Of a stretch of 64,000 nucleotides of DNA, positions 1 to 10,445 are shown one piece after another. Position 1 is the first letter of the stretch, and each line of letters begins with the position of its first letter. The position numbers and the translations under genes were made by a program. The notes under the pieces are model-generated. The model saw only the letters and a program-made list of their open reading frames with translations, was not told where the DNA came from and ran no database searches. This DNA is from Yponomeuta sedellus. Its lineage: Eukaryota > Arthropoda > Insecta > Lepidoptera > Yponomeutidae. The stretch spans positions 18,901,143 through 18,965,142 of the forward strand of contig OW203724.1 of NCBI GenBank assembly GCA_934045075.1, given 5' to 3'.

Positions 1-50
1 AAGTTTTAGTTCAAAAAGACTGTACATATATTAAAGTTAGTGGTAACTAG

Positions 51-111
51 GCCCATACTCCCTCTCTCTTTCTGAGAGAAGGTATGTGCTCTGCTGTGCG
101 ACGTAAATAAG
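51..111 (+). repeat. SINE-E 3' end fragment
   Basis: A short segment containing GCCCATACTC, a CT/GA-rich stretch and GTGCTCTGCTGTGCGACG matches the 3' end of the SINE-E copies seen complete at 27.3 kb and 30.0 kb. The head is absent, so this is a 5'-truncated copy. Confidence 0.45.
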
Positions 112-115
112 CTAC

Positions 116-1429
116 ATTAATAAAATAATAATAATATGAGCCGTCATTAGTTTTTTTTGTATATTACAATCAATACAATATACATCCCTCTTTAGGATTT
201 GCCTCCCACAAGCCACAAGGTTTGTAGGGTGTGGTCTAATCACCCAGGCTGACCAGGCTTCACTGGGTGATTTATAATAAGGTGAATAAATTTAGTTATA
301 ATTGCTATTAGACCTGTTTAATATATACCTAACTATGCATGCAGTTGAAGTCACGTAATATAGGTAAGTCAATAGAAAAACGTGTCATTCCCACATATAT
401 TCTGGGATATCGATAACAGATTCAATTACCAAACCAATTTATTCTATATCGACTAATGTTAAAGTCGTTAAGTAGATAAATCGGTTTCTAGATCAATTGC
501 ATTCCTTGTGTTATTATAATTGACTTGAATGACGACATTACGGATACCGTTGTAGGTATTAAACATAAGCAGTCTCTACACAATATTACGTCTCACTCCA
601 GGGATTATTTAGGGAACATGACCCATGACGAGGGAGAAAGAGAGAGAGATAGAGTTATACTAGAACAAGTGACAAAGAAGAATGAATGAATTGATTGTGA
701 GTAAGTTGTGTGGTACTTTTTATTACTACAGTCTTATGGTAAGGCCGCATAGTATTTACGAAGCAGCGTAGTGGTATTTAAATACCTTCGAGACTAGAGT
801 TTTCTCACGGTGTCTGCCTTCACTGTTAGCGAGCGTAATTGGTTCAAAAATGTACAAACTAATACTTAGAAAACAAACTAAAAGCTTATTTGCCATGCCT
901 AATAACGGTCTTACATAAAAATACGATCCCACATATATAAGAGGAGTTCCCGTTATAAACCAGGCTTAACTCCGTTTGAGTGTTTTAGTGGGATCGACTT
1001 TTTGTGAATAAGACTGTAAAGATTATCTTAACAGGGGGCTTATTCACACGCACAGATTTGATTTAGTTTACTAACTCCATGTCGGATCCCAATGCAACTG
1101 TATCAATACGTTAAGATGACTCAAATAACAAATCACATAAAATATGGAGAAGATGAAGGAAGAAAGATTGACGAAAGAAATGTATCTAGCAAATGTGGGC
1201 GGAAAAGCCGCGGCCGGTACGGCGGAAATACGTCATCCACATATGTGATGTAAGTATTAGCAGAGGCAACATAAAAAAATCGACTTCAGTACACTAAGGC
1301 ACAAAAACGTATAATGAATGAGTATGATGTCAAAATTCGAAATACGTATACATGTAGGTATTGTAGAAGTATATTTTGGAGTCGGTGGCCAAAATGTATG
1401 TGATGGTGTGGAGCTCGGCAGGAAGGACT
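116..1429. other. AT-rich non-coding DNA
   Basis: No gene or complete mobile element is recognised here. There is an imperfect hairpin at about 238-269 (ATCACCCAG facing CTGGGTGAT) and a GA-rich run near 633-650. The stretch is AT-rich with no convincing coding pattern on either strand. Confidence 0.6.
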
Positions 1430-1550
1430 TAACATACTTGGAAATATACCCGGAATGAGGCCATTTGTACAAATGTACGGCGGCTCCCAGTGGCAATCGA
1501 ACCCATGACCTCCGGCAAGGAAACCAGACGTGATAGTTATTCGAATCGTC
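1430..1550 (-). mobile_element. SINE-D2, tRNA-headed, partial
   Basis: On the minus strand the segment carries a B-box-like GGGTTCGATTGCC, then the body shared with copies at 26.1 and 36.3 kb (GTACAAATGGCC followed by GGTATATTTCC). The A-box side, near 1540, is degraded. This is a short retroposon relic. Confidence 0.55.
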
Positions 1551-1762
1551 TAACTGTCAAATTCCATAGTAATTATTAGTAATTGATGATGGAATAAGGT
1601 CTAATGCAATGGTGGAAGTTCGAAATATACCCTGCATATGCGGAGAGTAGTAGACTATGTTCCACATTTCTGACCACAGTCCGCTATGCTCCTCATGAGG
1701 CATTCGGAAAATTCAAGAAACTGACGAGCAAGGGAATAATTAGGCTTTGTGACATATCTTGT

Positions 1763-1919
1763 TTTAAAAACTTATTTAGAGGCTAAAAATTCCTTCCATG
1801 CCGGGACTCGAACCCGCGACCTCTGGCTATCCGTGCCAGAGGTCGCGAGTTCGGGCGAAATATTTAGCCTCTAAATAGGTTTTTAAAACGGTCCTTAGCA
1901 AGGGTTAGTGCATTAAAAT
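1763..1919. mobile_element. SINE-B head-to-head inverted dimer
   Basis: The left arm is the reverse complement of SINE-B (TTTAGAGGCTAAAAATTCC, then a reversed tRNA-like B-box). The right arm returns in forward orientation from the GGTCGCGAGTTCG box through TTTAGCCTCTAAATAGG to the GGGTTAGTGCATTAAAA tail. The arms meet inside the tRNA-like head, so the copy folds on itself. It is one of five such dimers in the window. Confidence 0.7.
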
Positions 1920-2206
1920 GAATATAAAATGTTGTTGTTATGTTATGTTTCTAAGCTGTAAGTGCACCAGCCCGTATATGTATCCGTATAAGTATTCTAT
2001 CAGGAGATAGAATTCGGCTTACATGTGAAGGGACGACGCACCTATTCGTCAAATCACCATCGTCTATCACCTTTAGAGATGTCACAAATCCACCGCGAGT
2101 AATTCCTCGTCGGTCCCGCGATCCTTCACCCTGAACCCTTTTGCACAGGGACGTACTTAGGAACTGTGGCAGTGAACTGTGAACTGAACCACACTTGGTT
2201 CAGTTT
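1920..2206. other. Unassigned non-coding DNA
   Basis: No element boundaries or coding pattern are recognised. A moderately GC-rich patch at about 2030-2160 may belong to an old repeat, but no second copy was found in this window. Confidence 0.4.
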
Positions 2207-2335
2207 TCATTTATTTATCAAGCAAGCCTTGTCTACGGTTCTCAGTTCTCTCTGGTCTTAAGCCATCTGTATGGAGCTGAAACGTGGACACTGATAGTAC
2301 GATTAGTCCACCAACTGAAAATCAGCTGTGAAACG
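2207..2335 (+). pseudogene. RTE-type reverse transcriptase fragment
   Basis: The plus-strand frame contains LYGAETWTL followed by VHQLKIS. This matches the block after the polymerase core of RTE-clade LINEs, where a YG(A/S)ETWTL segment precedes the MLGVSLRDR block seen in other fragments here (9.9 and 50.3 kb). Upstream and downstream parts are missing, so it is a dead relic. Confidence 0.6.
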
Positions 2336-3224
2336 GATCACAGCCCGTTCTATACCTCGCTGAACGACGTTAAATCGGAATATTTTTATTCGATCACATC
2401 AGAAATTGACATTTCAGAAGAACTAATATAAAAAATCACATTTTTTCTTTGTCATAGATTATTACTAAAAATGAATAATATATATTTTAGAAATTGCTAA
2501 TTTAATTTTTTTTAGTTAGTTTAATAAGCCAGATCAGACAGATACCCTATAATATTAATTATATAGGTTATAAAAATATCCTAAAAACTAATACATACAC
2601 ATGCTGCCAAGGAAATCGATTAATCGTAACACTGATACAAACTTGCTCTGTAGGTATTTGCTACGATTTTAGTTCTTTTAATTTAAAGCTGCCCTGATCC
2701 GGCTGAAAACCAGTGTTTAATATCACAGGGAGGCCCGGTAACTTAAAAAAAAGAAAATAATTATAAAATCGACATCACAGAAAAAAACCGGAAAACCGGC
2801 TTTAGCACAGAATGGCTACCGTAATACCGGTTTTGTAAAATACCTTCGGTTTAGTGATCCCTTGCATACAACACCATTTAATATGTTAAGATACTAAGTC
2901 GAAAGCAGCTGGACTTTGTTATTTGTAGCAATGTCAATCAAGCTGTAACGGAACTGACTGCGTGAATGTAAAGATCGATGTGCGGTTGACTACATTCATT
3001 ACTATACTGACACAGTACTGTAAAGAATTTGAAACATGAATTAAAAAGTTTAGAAGTTAATTTGAAACTCGCGAAGTAATTACTAAATCCTGAACCCGTC
3101 CCCAGCTTTATATATCACGGCCGGCCCCTTTCTGGACGGTAAACCCCCTAGAAATAGTGAGACGCATTTTTTTCTGATAAACCAGTGCAGTTTGCTAGCC
3201 AAATTACGCCACTCCGAGTGCCAT
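2336..3224. other. Unassigned AT-rich DNA
   Basis: No gene or bounded element is seen. A stretch of alternating CCGG-containing motifs near 2790-2850 forms small local inverted repeats (ACCGG facing CCGGT), with no further support for a function. Confidence 0.45.
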
Positions 3225-3446
3225 GCTCATCTCACTAAAATATTTATGGTTAAAAGACAAGGGTCGCAGTGAATAATTTGTGTTATCCAGACTAATACCC
3301 ATCCATCTACTAGCCCATCCAAAGGTTGTCTGGAAGAGATCACTTTTAGTGATAAGGCCACCGTCTGTACTCTTAGGTTAAGAAATATCTGTGTAATTTC
3401 CATTTTTACGTACAATAAAGTGTTCTCTATCTATCTATCTAATACC
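3225..3446 (+). mobile_element. SINE-H with AATAAA and TCTA-repeat tail
   Basis: The body reads CATCCAAAGGTTGTCTGGAA, then GATAAGGCCACC, and ends in TACAATAAAGTGTTC followed by a (TCTA)n run. The same body recurs at 4.1, 6.8, 7.8, 41.7, 42.4, 48.7 and 49.9 kb. The AATAAA near the end and the simple-repeat tail suggest retroposition. No clear polymerase III head is visible, so it may instead be the 3' end of a LINE. Confidence 0.65.
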
Positions 3447-3777
3447 AATTTAGAAGGAAAAATAACATTTCTGGATTTGCAGTCCTCAATAAAAATAAAA
3501 AAAATTAATAAAATATTATTTATTATAAAATTTCACAATTTATAAAAGGGTAAAGACCCCGTACTAGGTAAAAACCTGTATTACGGAAAGTCCTGCTCTT
3601 TCGATTACCATGGTGGAAAAAAAAATAACTATAAAACTAAATTCCATGCAAAATTTAGGTAGTGAAAAGAAAATAAAATTTACATTATTTTTAATGCAAT
3701 CACTTACTTAATTATCAATAAACAATCCAACAATAATTTTGTCTTTCTAAGTATTTTGACAGACAGAGAATATTTTA

Positions 3778-3911
3778 AAATCCTATTTAGAGGCTAAAAA
3801 TTCCACCCATGCCGGGATTCGAACCTGCGACCTCTGGCGCGAATCCCGGCTTGGATTGAATTTTTAGCCTCTAAATGTTTTTAAAATTGTCCTTAGTAAG
3901 GGTTAGTGCAC
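3778..3911. mobile_element. SINE-B inverted dimer, short
   Basis: A reversed arm (TTTAGAGGCTAAAAATTCC, CCGGGATTCGAACC) is joined near 3838 to a forward arm that runs GAATCCCGGC, TTTTTAGCCTCTAAAT and the GGGTTAGTGCA tail. It has the same architecture as the dimers at 1.8, 22.9, 30.3 and 31.7 kb but with most of the tRNA-like head lost at the junction. Confidence 0.65.
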
Positions 3912-4063
3912 TGATGTTTCTTAACCTAAGGGCCAGAAACTGAATTGATAATTTCGCTAAGTAAATAGTTAACTGCAGTGCTGTCTCTTCGAATTTCTCA
4001 GAAAAAAGCGTGACAGAACGTTACTTAGGTATTTACTTAATGACATTTTTCTATTCAGGAACT

Positions 4064-4260
4064 GGCCCTATGAGAACAGACGGCGGTCTTATCATTAAAA
4101 TATATTGTTTGTTTACGCTTAAGTGAAGTAATTTGGGAGATTTTAATTAGACACCTCTTGTTATTCGCAACTGACTCAATAATTCTGTTTCTAGATGTGT
4201 GAGCCTTTTTATGTATTTTGTTTTCTGGTGTGTACAATAAAGAGTTCTAATCTAATCTAA
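4064..4260 (+). mobile_element. SINE-H copy
   Basis: The segment starts near GACGGCGGTCTTATC and ends TTTTCTGGTGTGTACAATAA then AGAGTTCTAATCTAATC. It shares the AATAAA-containing end with the other SINE-H copies but has a diverged middle. Confidence 0.6.
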
Positions 4261-4338
4261 ATCATGCCTAGAGTGCCGCCTAAACCTTAACGAACTTGTA
4301 GTAACCGTGTAGTGTAGACGATAATTTCCACAAAACTA

Positions 4339-4473
4339 TGCCTCAGTTTCTCGTTCATTAACAATCTGTTAATCTACTGTTAACAGCTGTCAAAAAAATT
4401 TTTCGTGTACACTTTGGTCAACTGACAGCTGTTGACGGTAAATTAACGTGTTGTTTGTGTACCAGAAAGCCCC
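4339..4473. mobile_element. MITE-R, inverted-repeat element
   Basis: The left end (CAGTTTCTCGTTCATTAACA) and the right end, read in reverse complement, are imperfect copies of each other. Both match the better preserved copy at 40844-40976. About 135 bp, non-coding. The outermost CCCC is decayed here. Confidence 0.6.
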
Positions 4474-4495
4474 TACTTCCTGGTACACAATTATT

Positions 4496-4752
4496 GGCCT
4501 TGGTGGCGCATCGGTTTGGCACGCTGACTGTAAAACCGAAGGTCTCGGGTTCGATCCCCGGCCGGGTCAAACTGGGAAACGAACTTTTCTAGTTTGTCTC
4601 GGGTCTTGGATGTTATCTTTGTATTTATTGTATTACATCTATCGTCGAATTAGCAACTATAACACATGTCATTTAGTTGTACTTAGTATAGGGCTAACGA
4701 GATCTGTGTAATATGTCCAAGAATATTTATTATTACTATTATTATTGTATTT
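4496..4752 (+). mobile_element. SINE-C copy 1, tRNA-derived
   Basis: The head has an A-box-like TGGCGCATCGG and a B-box GGTTCGATCCC at normal spacing, ending CCGGCCGGGTC like a tRNA T-arm. The body includes TTTTCTAGTTTGTCTCGGGT and CATTTAGTTGTACTTAGTAT, and the copy ends in a TTA/ATT-rich repeat. Four copies occur here (also 5.5, 50.9 and 63.25 kb), all on the plus strand and close to full length, so the family seems fairly young. Confidence 0.8.
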
Positions 4753-5231
4753 GTATCTATGTATGTACTGTATGTATTGTGTTCCCCATTCGGACAAAGT
4801 TTTCCCAAGGAAAACTTATGCTTCTGTATATTCCCTTCTAATGTGTATGAGTGATGTGTAGCTAATGTTGTGGCTGACCCAGATTCTTGCTGACACGTTC
4901 CGGTCGAGCACTTTAGAAAGAAGTGGAAAAATCACTCAGAAAAGTTGTTTGCACAGCCTCCAAATATTCTCTGGAAAACACTTTCTACATGACTCTATAT
5001 ACAAAAATGGTGTGTGATGTTTTTAGTTAGGCGACGATGGCAATCTCAATAAAAGTCGCGACTTTCTAGTTCAGCACTTCACTTCAAATTTAAGCGCGAC
5101 AAAACGCGCGACATACGCCTTCACGTCTGATTATTAACGCTTGCAAGATATATATATTTTTATAACATACTTCGGTATGTAGGTAACTTTAAGAACGTAT
5201 TCATCGATAGATATAAGTTATCCGTTATGTT

Positions 5232-5362
5232 ATGTCAAAAACCCATGTCTTGGATGTTTACATGTTTGTGATGTCACTGTTTCTGGTACCCACGACACAG
5301 GATATCTAGTGTGGGGCCAGAAGCAATGTATGTGCCAGTATGTAAATGTTATGTCAATTTGA
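5232..5362 (+). mobile_element. SINE-D1, 5'-truncated
   Basis: The segment matches the body of SINE-D1 from GGTCTTAGATGTTTACATG onward: TTTGTGATGTC, TTTCTGGTNCCCACGA, GGGGCCAGAAGCAATG and the GTAAATGTTATG end. The tRNA-like head present at 32.2 kb is missing. Confidence 0.65.
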
Positions 5363-5535
5363 AATATTATGACATGGTATTGTTACATAGGCGAACTTAA
5401 CTCTTTGAGAGAGATCTCTTTCACCCAACCTTATCAGAGGGTATTTAAAATGAGATAACGGGAAGAAGGAAGACATGTTTATAACTACATAAATAAGTAA
5501 CAATAAGACGTTGACGATAATAATGATAATAATTT

Positions 5536-5782
5536 GATGGCTTCGGCGGCGCAGCGGTTTGGCACGCTGACTGTAAAAGCGAAGGTCCCGGGTTCGAACC
5601 CCGGCCGGGTCAAATTAGGAAACGAACTTTTCTAGTTTGTCTCGGGTCTTGGATGTTATCTATGTATTTATTGTATTACATCTATCGTCGAGTTAGCACC
5701 TGTAACACAAGTCATTTAGTTGTACTTAGTATGGGGTTAACGCGATCAGTGTAATAAGTCCATGAATACTTATTTATTTATT
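5536..5782 (+). mobile_element. SINE-C copy 2, tRNA-derived
   Basis: Full-length SINE-C with the A-box-like GGCGCAGCGG and a B-box GGTTCGAACCC, followed by the family body and a (TTTA)n end. The B-box differs by one base pair from the other copies, which keep GGTTCGATCCC. Confidence 0.8.
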
Positions 5783-6580
5783 GAATTGATTAAATCGATG
5801 AGACCAGTAAAGTTTAGAACTTCAAAAATCTTCCTTCACCCGATACTTATGCTTAAAACGGAGGAAAATGCATCCGATTATGCAGTAACCCGTGTCAAGA
5901 TTAACATTAACATCGTCTTTAGATAATAACTGGTGGCAAACGGCTGTTTTTCCGCTACTATAATGACTTGAAGACACAGATAACTACTTATTATAATACA
6001 GACGATACTAACTAGTGATGTTACCACAGATGTTTCGCTCAACGGCTCCTAGAACTAGTAAAAGTCATACAGTCGATTGGTTTTACCTTCACAGCCTTTA
6101 AATGTTTATTTACTAGGTAATCTCCCAAACGTTGTTTTCGTTTATTTTATTGTTTATTGAAAAACAAACAGCTTTATTTAGTAACACAACAGCGTATTTA
6201 GAAAATTTAAATGAATTAGATTTAAAGCCAAAGATTTCACTGATAAATAATCAGAAGAAAATTTGGAATTAAAATAACATAATTAACTATATACAAATAA
6301 TTTATTGGTTGAAAATTGCGGTTTAAAATGAGACTTGTCCTAAAGTACTATCATAATGGAATTCATAATTCTTTTAGTGTTATATGTATTTTGTTTTGTT
6401 ACATAAATTAGCCTACGACCCATTATCAGGCCTACTACATTATACATAAAAAACGGTGAAGCAGTTTTGGAAGAGAACAATCACACTACGATCACACCTA
6501 CAATATTTCAACGTATATATAAATATGTAAATCCGTTATGTATTGTTCTATAATAAATAATATTGTATAATAGATTCTTT
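5783..6580. other. Unassigned AT-rich DNA
   Basis: No coding pattern or bounded element is recognised in this AT-rich stretch. Confidence 0.5.
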
Positions 6581-6746
6581 TTCAACGTAAATAATTTACA
6601 TTCTGTTTACCTGAGTGTCAAAGTACAATGTAACATGAAAGTGAAAGAAGCCGAAAAGGGAAGCCGGCTTCCTTCGGGTCGTAGTGTAGTGGAAAAAAGG
6701 CAGCGGGAAAAAAAAAACACCACTCTGGCCATCGTTTCTCAAGTCA
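6581..6746 (+). repeat. Family G repeat copy
   Basis: The copy shares TTTACATTCTGTTTACCTGA, a CCTTCGGGTCGTAGTGTAGT block, a purine-rich stretch and CACTCTGGCCATC with copies at 35.2, 44.9 and 57.6 kb. In the 35.2-kb copy the TTTATT side carries a (TTCAAA)n run, which looks like a reversed tail. The class is unknown. Confidence 0.55.
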
Positions 6747-6751
6747 TCATA

Positions 6752-6910
6752 AGATAAGATAAGAATATTCTTTATTGTACACACCAGAAAATAATTTTAT
6801 TACAGAGACCACAGTTACAAAAGAAGAGGTACAATTGGCGGCCTTATTGCTGATAGCAATTTCTTCCAGGCAACCTCAAATCGGAAAATCTAATACATCA
6901 GTTACCATTG
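6752..6910 (-). mobile_element. SINE-H copy, reversed
   Basis: Read on the minus strand this ends in the TACAATAAAGAATATTC and GATAA/TTATC-type tail of SINE-H. The plus strand shows ATAAGATAAGAATATTCTTT at the left edge and TTTCTTCCAGGCAACCT inside. Confidence 0.65.
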
Positions 6911-7835
6911 TATTCATTCGTTTTTGGCGGGAATTTCGTCCGCGTTTTCGTTTTCGTCCCGATTTATTCTAGGGCGAGATATCCCGCTTTTCGGGGATAA
7001 CTCGACTTGTGTACGAGCAAGCATATTTAGAAGACGAAGAAGACCTAACTACTTGAAGATGGGGTAAATATGATGTAAAATATCATACTTTTACTAAATT
7101 CCAATAGCTTTTTTGCTACCTATATATTTTCATGCAAACGCAATTTAAAATACAAAAACCTAAAAAAATATTGAAACATGATGATTTATGTTTTTTTATA
7201 TGATAGTGGGAGAAAAAAATAATCAAACAGAATCCACCTTTTTTACTCTAAACTCCAAAGTCCCCTTCTTACAGTCCCGACTTTCCCAAAAAAAAAAATC
7301 TGCCAACGAAATTCGAAACGAAATCGATTCTTCGGTTTTGTTCGGTTGACATTGTAGTAAGTAAACCCTTGTACCAGATCTCGTAATCTCGTAATTATGC
7401 GTCAATAATTCATCAAGAGTTGCATACAATTCACGAGTCTCAAGTGCATTACGGGGCGGCGATCAATTTTTGTTCAATATCTAAGCTTTACTAACCCCGA
7501 CTGGTAGCACGTGATAGCTAACACGTGTGCACTTGCTTGCAGCCATAATTTCTGCACGAGATACCAAGGACCTCAGTCACATGCAGCCCAAAATGAACCC
7601 TATGGCGAACAGTATAAAGCGGATATTACACTGCAGGAAATATGAGTGGAGCATCACCGATTTGGTATTTTGCTAAAATATGCTCTTAGATATTCCCTTC
7701 TTGGGTTAATGTCATGGAAATTCAACCGTGCCCGTTTGAAGATGGGAAATTGATTATCGGCTATTAGTATAAAACTTATAAAAGTAGCTGCAAACGTTAT
7801 TTTGCCATATTAATTAGCGTTGGACCTATTCTCAG
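6911..7835. other. Unassigned DNA with a small hairpin
   Basis: No gene is recognised. An imperfect hairpin at about 6975-7003 pairs GAGATATCCC with GGGATAACTC. The rest shows no bounded element. Confidence 0.45.
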
Positions 7836-7995
7836 ATCTAGATAAGATAAGAATATTCTTTATTGTACACCAGAGCACATATTACAAAACATGTAAAGAT
7901 ACAAAGTACAACTGGCGGCCTTATTGCTAAAAGCAATTTCTTCCAGACAACCTTACGACGGAATGTTGCTGATGGACGAATAAGAGACGGGTAGT
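7836..7995 (-). mobile_element. SINE-H copy, reversed
   Basis: The left edge has GATAAGATAAGAATATTCTT followed by TATTGTACACCAGAG; inside are GGCGGCCTTATTGC and TTTCTTCCAGACAACCT. This copy is very close to the one at 6752-6910, so the two may be recent relatives. Confidence 0.65.
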
Positions 7996-8151
7996 CGGTG
8001 CAAATATGAATATATTAATACCCTACTTATATAAATAACCAAATTACCTACATAAACCAACTATTACCTACCAAACATACACGAAAAATATCGGTAACGC
8101 TGTTTTGGAGGTTTTGTTTGCTGTTCGATATCAAACACAGTGACAGGAGTT

Positions 8152-8290
8152 TTTTAATGTAGATCATAAACGTTCTACTGTAGGGCACAAGCCTTTACTC
8201 ATAAAGATAGAGTATGTGCTTAAATGCCACGCGTGCTCACCGCAAATTGGCAACTTCAATGGCTGAGGTATTTTAAGCTACGAGATTTTT
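8152..8290 (-). mobile_element. SINE-E 3' portion, reversed
   Basis: The plus strand carries the reversed SINE-E end: a GTAGGGCACAAGCC block, then CCACGCGTGCTCACCGC, ATTGGCAACTTC and GCTGAGGTATTTTAAG. The tRNA-like head that should lie to the right is missing. Confidence 0.55.
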
Positions 8291-8396
8291 ACATATTAAT
8301 TTACTTAGGTACCAATACCTCGTGATGTGTAGTCATCTTACACGCTCAATACAATACCTTTATGTATTGTATGGAATCAATCGTTACTTTGCGGAA

Positions 8397-8599
8397 ATCC
8401 ATAATAGCTAGAATATTTTCGGGGCTTAATCGCGTAGTAATTTATTGCTATTTACCTCGACGTTTTTCTCGTGACCACGATGACTGTAACGTCGTCGAAA
8501 CGTCGAGGTAAAATAGCAATAAATTACTACGCGATTAAGCCCCGAAAATATTATATGTGTTCAAGTCGCGAAAGTTTAAAATATGTTATCCATAATAGC
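8397..8599. mobile_element. PLE-I short palindromic element with 12-bp target duplication
   Basis: The element runs 8409-8587 and is flanked by perfect 12-bp direct repeats ATCCATAATAGC (8397-8408 and 8588-8599). It begins TAGAATATTTTCGGGG and its two arms are inverted copies of each other, meeting near 8466-8498. The right arm has GTCGTCGAAACGTCGAGG. Beyond the right arm, and only there, lies a tail ending CGCGAAAGTTTAAAATATG. The palindrome, one-sided tail and target duplication resemble Penelope-like elements; no coding capacity is left. The class is an inference. Confidence 0.7.
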
Positions 8600-8733
8600 A
8601 TTAAAATGTGAAAATTGCTTTGCTAAATTCCGCCAAAAATCCCACAAGCACCATGCGGTTAGTTCAACTTTAAGCAGAAGCAAGACACGAGCACACCACC
8701 ACCGACACCAATACTTGTGTGAGAAAATCTAAC

Positions 8734-8803
8734 ACGAGGCATCCTCGGGCTCACAAGTGCAAGTGAGTGTTAACTTGCATTTGTGAGCCTGAGGATGCCT
8801 CGT
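8734..8803. repeat. 31-bp hairpin
   Basis: Left arm 8734-8764 and right arm 8773-8803 are reverse complements with two mismatches, separated by an 8-base loop. The arms contain GAGGCATCCTC and CTCACAAGTGC. No second copy was seen. It could be the core of a small palindromic element or a stem-loop RNA. Confidence 0.7.
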
Positions 8804-9442
8804 AAACTCACGCCTAAATCCCAGGCAGGGGCAGGCAGTACCCAATGCGATAATTTGAAATGTCTAATAATGGTTAGTTAGTTGGTTTGTCCTGTGGTTT
8901 CCGCATTTAGCCTCATAGTTGGGCATTGTACGTAACAAGGCTGTGAGGTCACTCCAGCCAGACAATGTCTAATAACATAAAAATGTGCTAAATAATACAA
9001 TTTGATCGCTATTAATTAGGTACTTGGTCGATAAGTCGATTCACTTAATTGATTTTTAAATGGTGATATTCCTTACTTATTTAATCGGTCTACATTTTCA
9101 GGGTTGCGTCATATAACTTTACACTCAATGCCACAGCGTCACTCGTAGTAAATTTGAAACTCTGATTTTCTATTGGTAGAGTTCTGACAGATACATAGTT
9201 TGATTATCTTGGTCTATATTGCATAGAGCAAATTTTATAACTGCAAAATTGTAAAAAAAATCGATTAAAAAAATTTAAATCCCCACTGCCTATAAAATGT
9301 CAATGTAAGTAAAGTGTTTTAATATGTTTATATACCCGTGGCGCTCTCACATTAAGACGAATATAACGGCATTTATCTAGCTAAAATCCATGAAGGGTTT
9401 AGGCTACAGAGCTCATAAAGAAATGTACATACATACACTTAT
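8804..9442. other. Unassigned DNA
   Basis: No gene is recognised. The part at 8815-8970 has a more complex composition and may be a worn repeat, but it has no partner in this window. Confidence 0.4.
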
Positions 9443-9570
9443 TAACACCCGTGCCTATCGCCGATTGGCAATTACAAGCGCTGAGGTATATGATCACCTG
9501 TGGTACTTATGTTTCCTCCCGATGTTTTTCTTCAAATTTAGTTAGTGGTAACTTACATACACTCGAGCAC
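9443..9570 (-). mobile_element. SINE-E fragment, reversed
   Basis: The plus strand carries CCGTGCCTATCGCCGATTGG, CAAGCGCTGAGGTAT, TTTCCTCCCGATGTTTTTC and TAGTGGTAACTTACATAC in the same order as the reversed SINE-E copy at 27.3 kb. The head is decayed. Confidence 0.5.
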
Positions 9571-9754
9571 AACTCATAGCACTTTTTTTGCGCTCCGGGT
9601 CAGTTGGCTAATTAAAATGAAGGCTGAGGTCAATTCGAACTTGTTCCTTAAGTTTATTGGGCTTGTTTTAGTAATAATCATTGGGGTTTCTTCCGTATCG
9701 TATTTTTCTGTAAATTCCGCGAAGAATTGGGTGCTTACGTAAAACTATCATCAT

Positions 9755-10310
9755 CATAATCAGCCAGTGTCAGTCCACTGCTGGACATAGGCCTCTCCCA
9801 AGACACACCACTGAGCCCGATCTTCGGCTCTCCGCTTTCAGTAACTGCCCACCTTTTGCGAATATCGTACCACCTGGTCACAGGGCGTCCTATACGCTAC
9901 CTTTGCCGATTCGCGGTCGCCACTTAATAACAAGTCTACCCCAACGGTTATCAGTCCTCCAGCAGATTTGACCCACCCACTGCCATTTCAGTTTGCTAAT
10001 CCGTTCAGCTATGTCGATCACTTTAGTTCTCTGGCGAATAACTTCGTTTCGGACTCGATCCCGCAGAGAAACACCGAGCATATCTCTTTACAAAGCTCGC
10101 TAAGCGACCTCGAATTGGCGGACCATTCGAACCGTGAGTATTTCGTCACGTCTCAGCTTCGTATGTGATGACGGGTAGGATGCACTGATTAAAGGGACTG
10201 CAGTATAGGGACGAGAGGACTCCAAGTAGTTTTCTGAATGCTGCCCAGCCCAGCTGAATTCTTCTCTGGATATCCCTACATTGTAGAAACTATATTGTGC
10301 AATATTGAGA
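9755..10310 (-). pseudogene. RTE LINE 3' end with ATG-type tail
   Basis: On the minus strand the frame from 10081 to 9890 reads MLGVSLRDRVRNEVIR, then KVIDIAERISKLKWQWVGQI and RTDNRWGRLVIKWRPR. This is the C-terminal region of RTE-clade reverse transcriptase proteins. It is followed by the GCCTATGTCCAGCAGTGGAC end and a TGATTATGATGATGAT tail at the left edge. The upstream reverse transcriptase is gone. The tail differs from the GAA-type RTE copies at 37.3, 46.6, 50.3 and 52.3 kb, so two RTE subfamilies are present. Confidence 0.75.
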
Positions 10311-10315
10311 ATAGA

Positions 10316-10400
10316 TACAGATAGATAGATAGAGGATACCTTATTGCACAACCAGAAAAATATTACAACCATGATTCTTAAATCTAAGGTATTTTGTATT
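10316..10400 (-). mobile_element. SINE-H variant, reversed, truncated
   Basis: The left edge is a GATA-repeat run (ATAGATAGATAGAG) followed by TACCTTATTGCACAACCAGA and AACCATGATTCTTAAATC. This closely matches the reversed copy at 48.67 kb. Confidence 0.6.
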
Positions 10401-10445
10401 TATAAAATTTCTGCTCTATTAGATAATGAAAGCTCTAAAGCCGTA

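Noticed and set aside
8397..8599. PLE-I as an ordinary MITE of a DNA transposon
   Set aside because: The one-sided tail and the 12-bp duplication, longer than in common DNA transposon superfamilies, fit poorly; kept as an alternative until more copies are examined.
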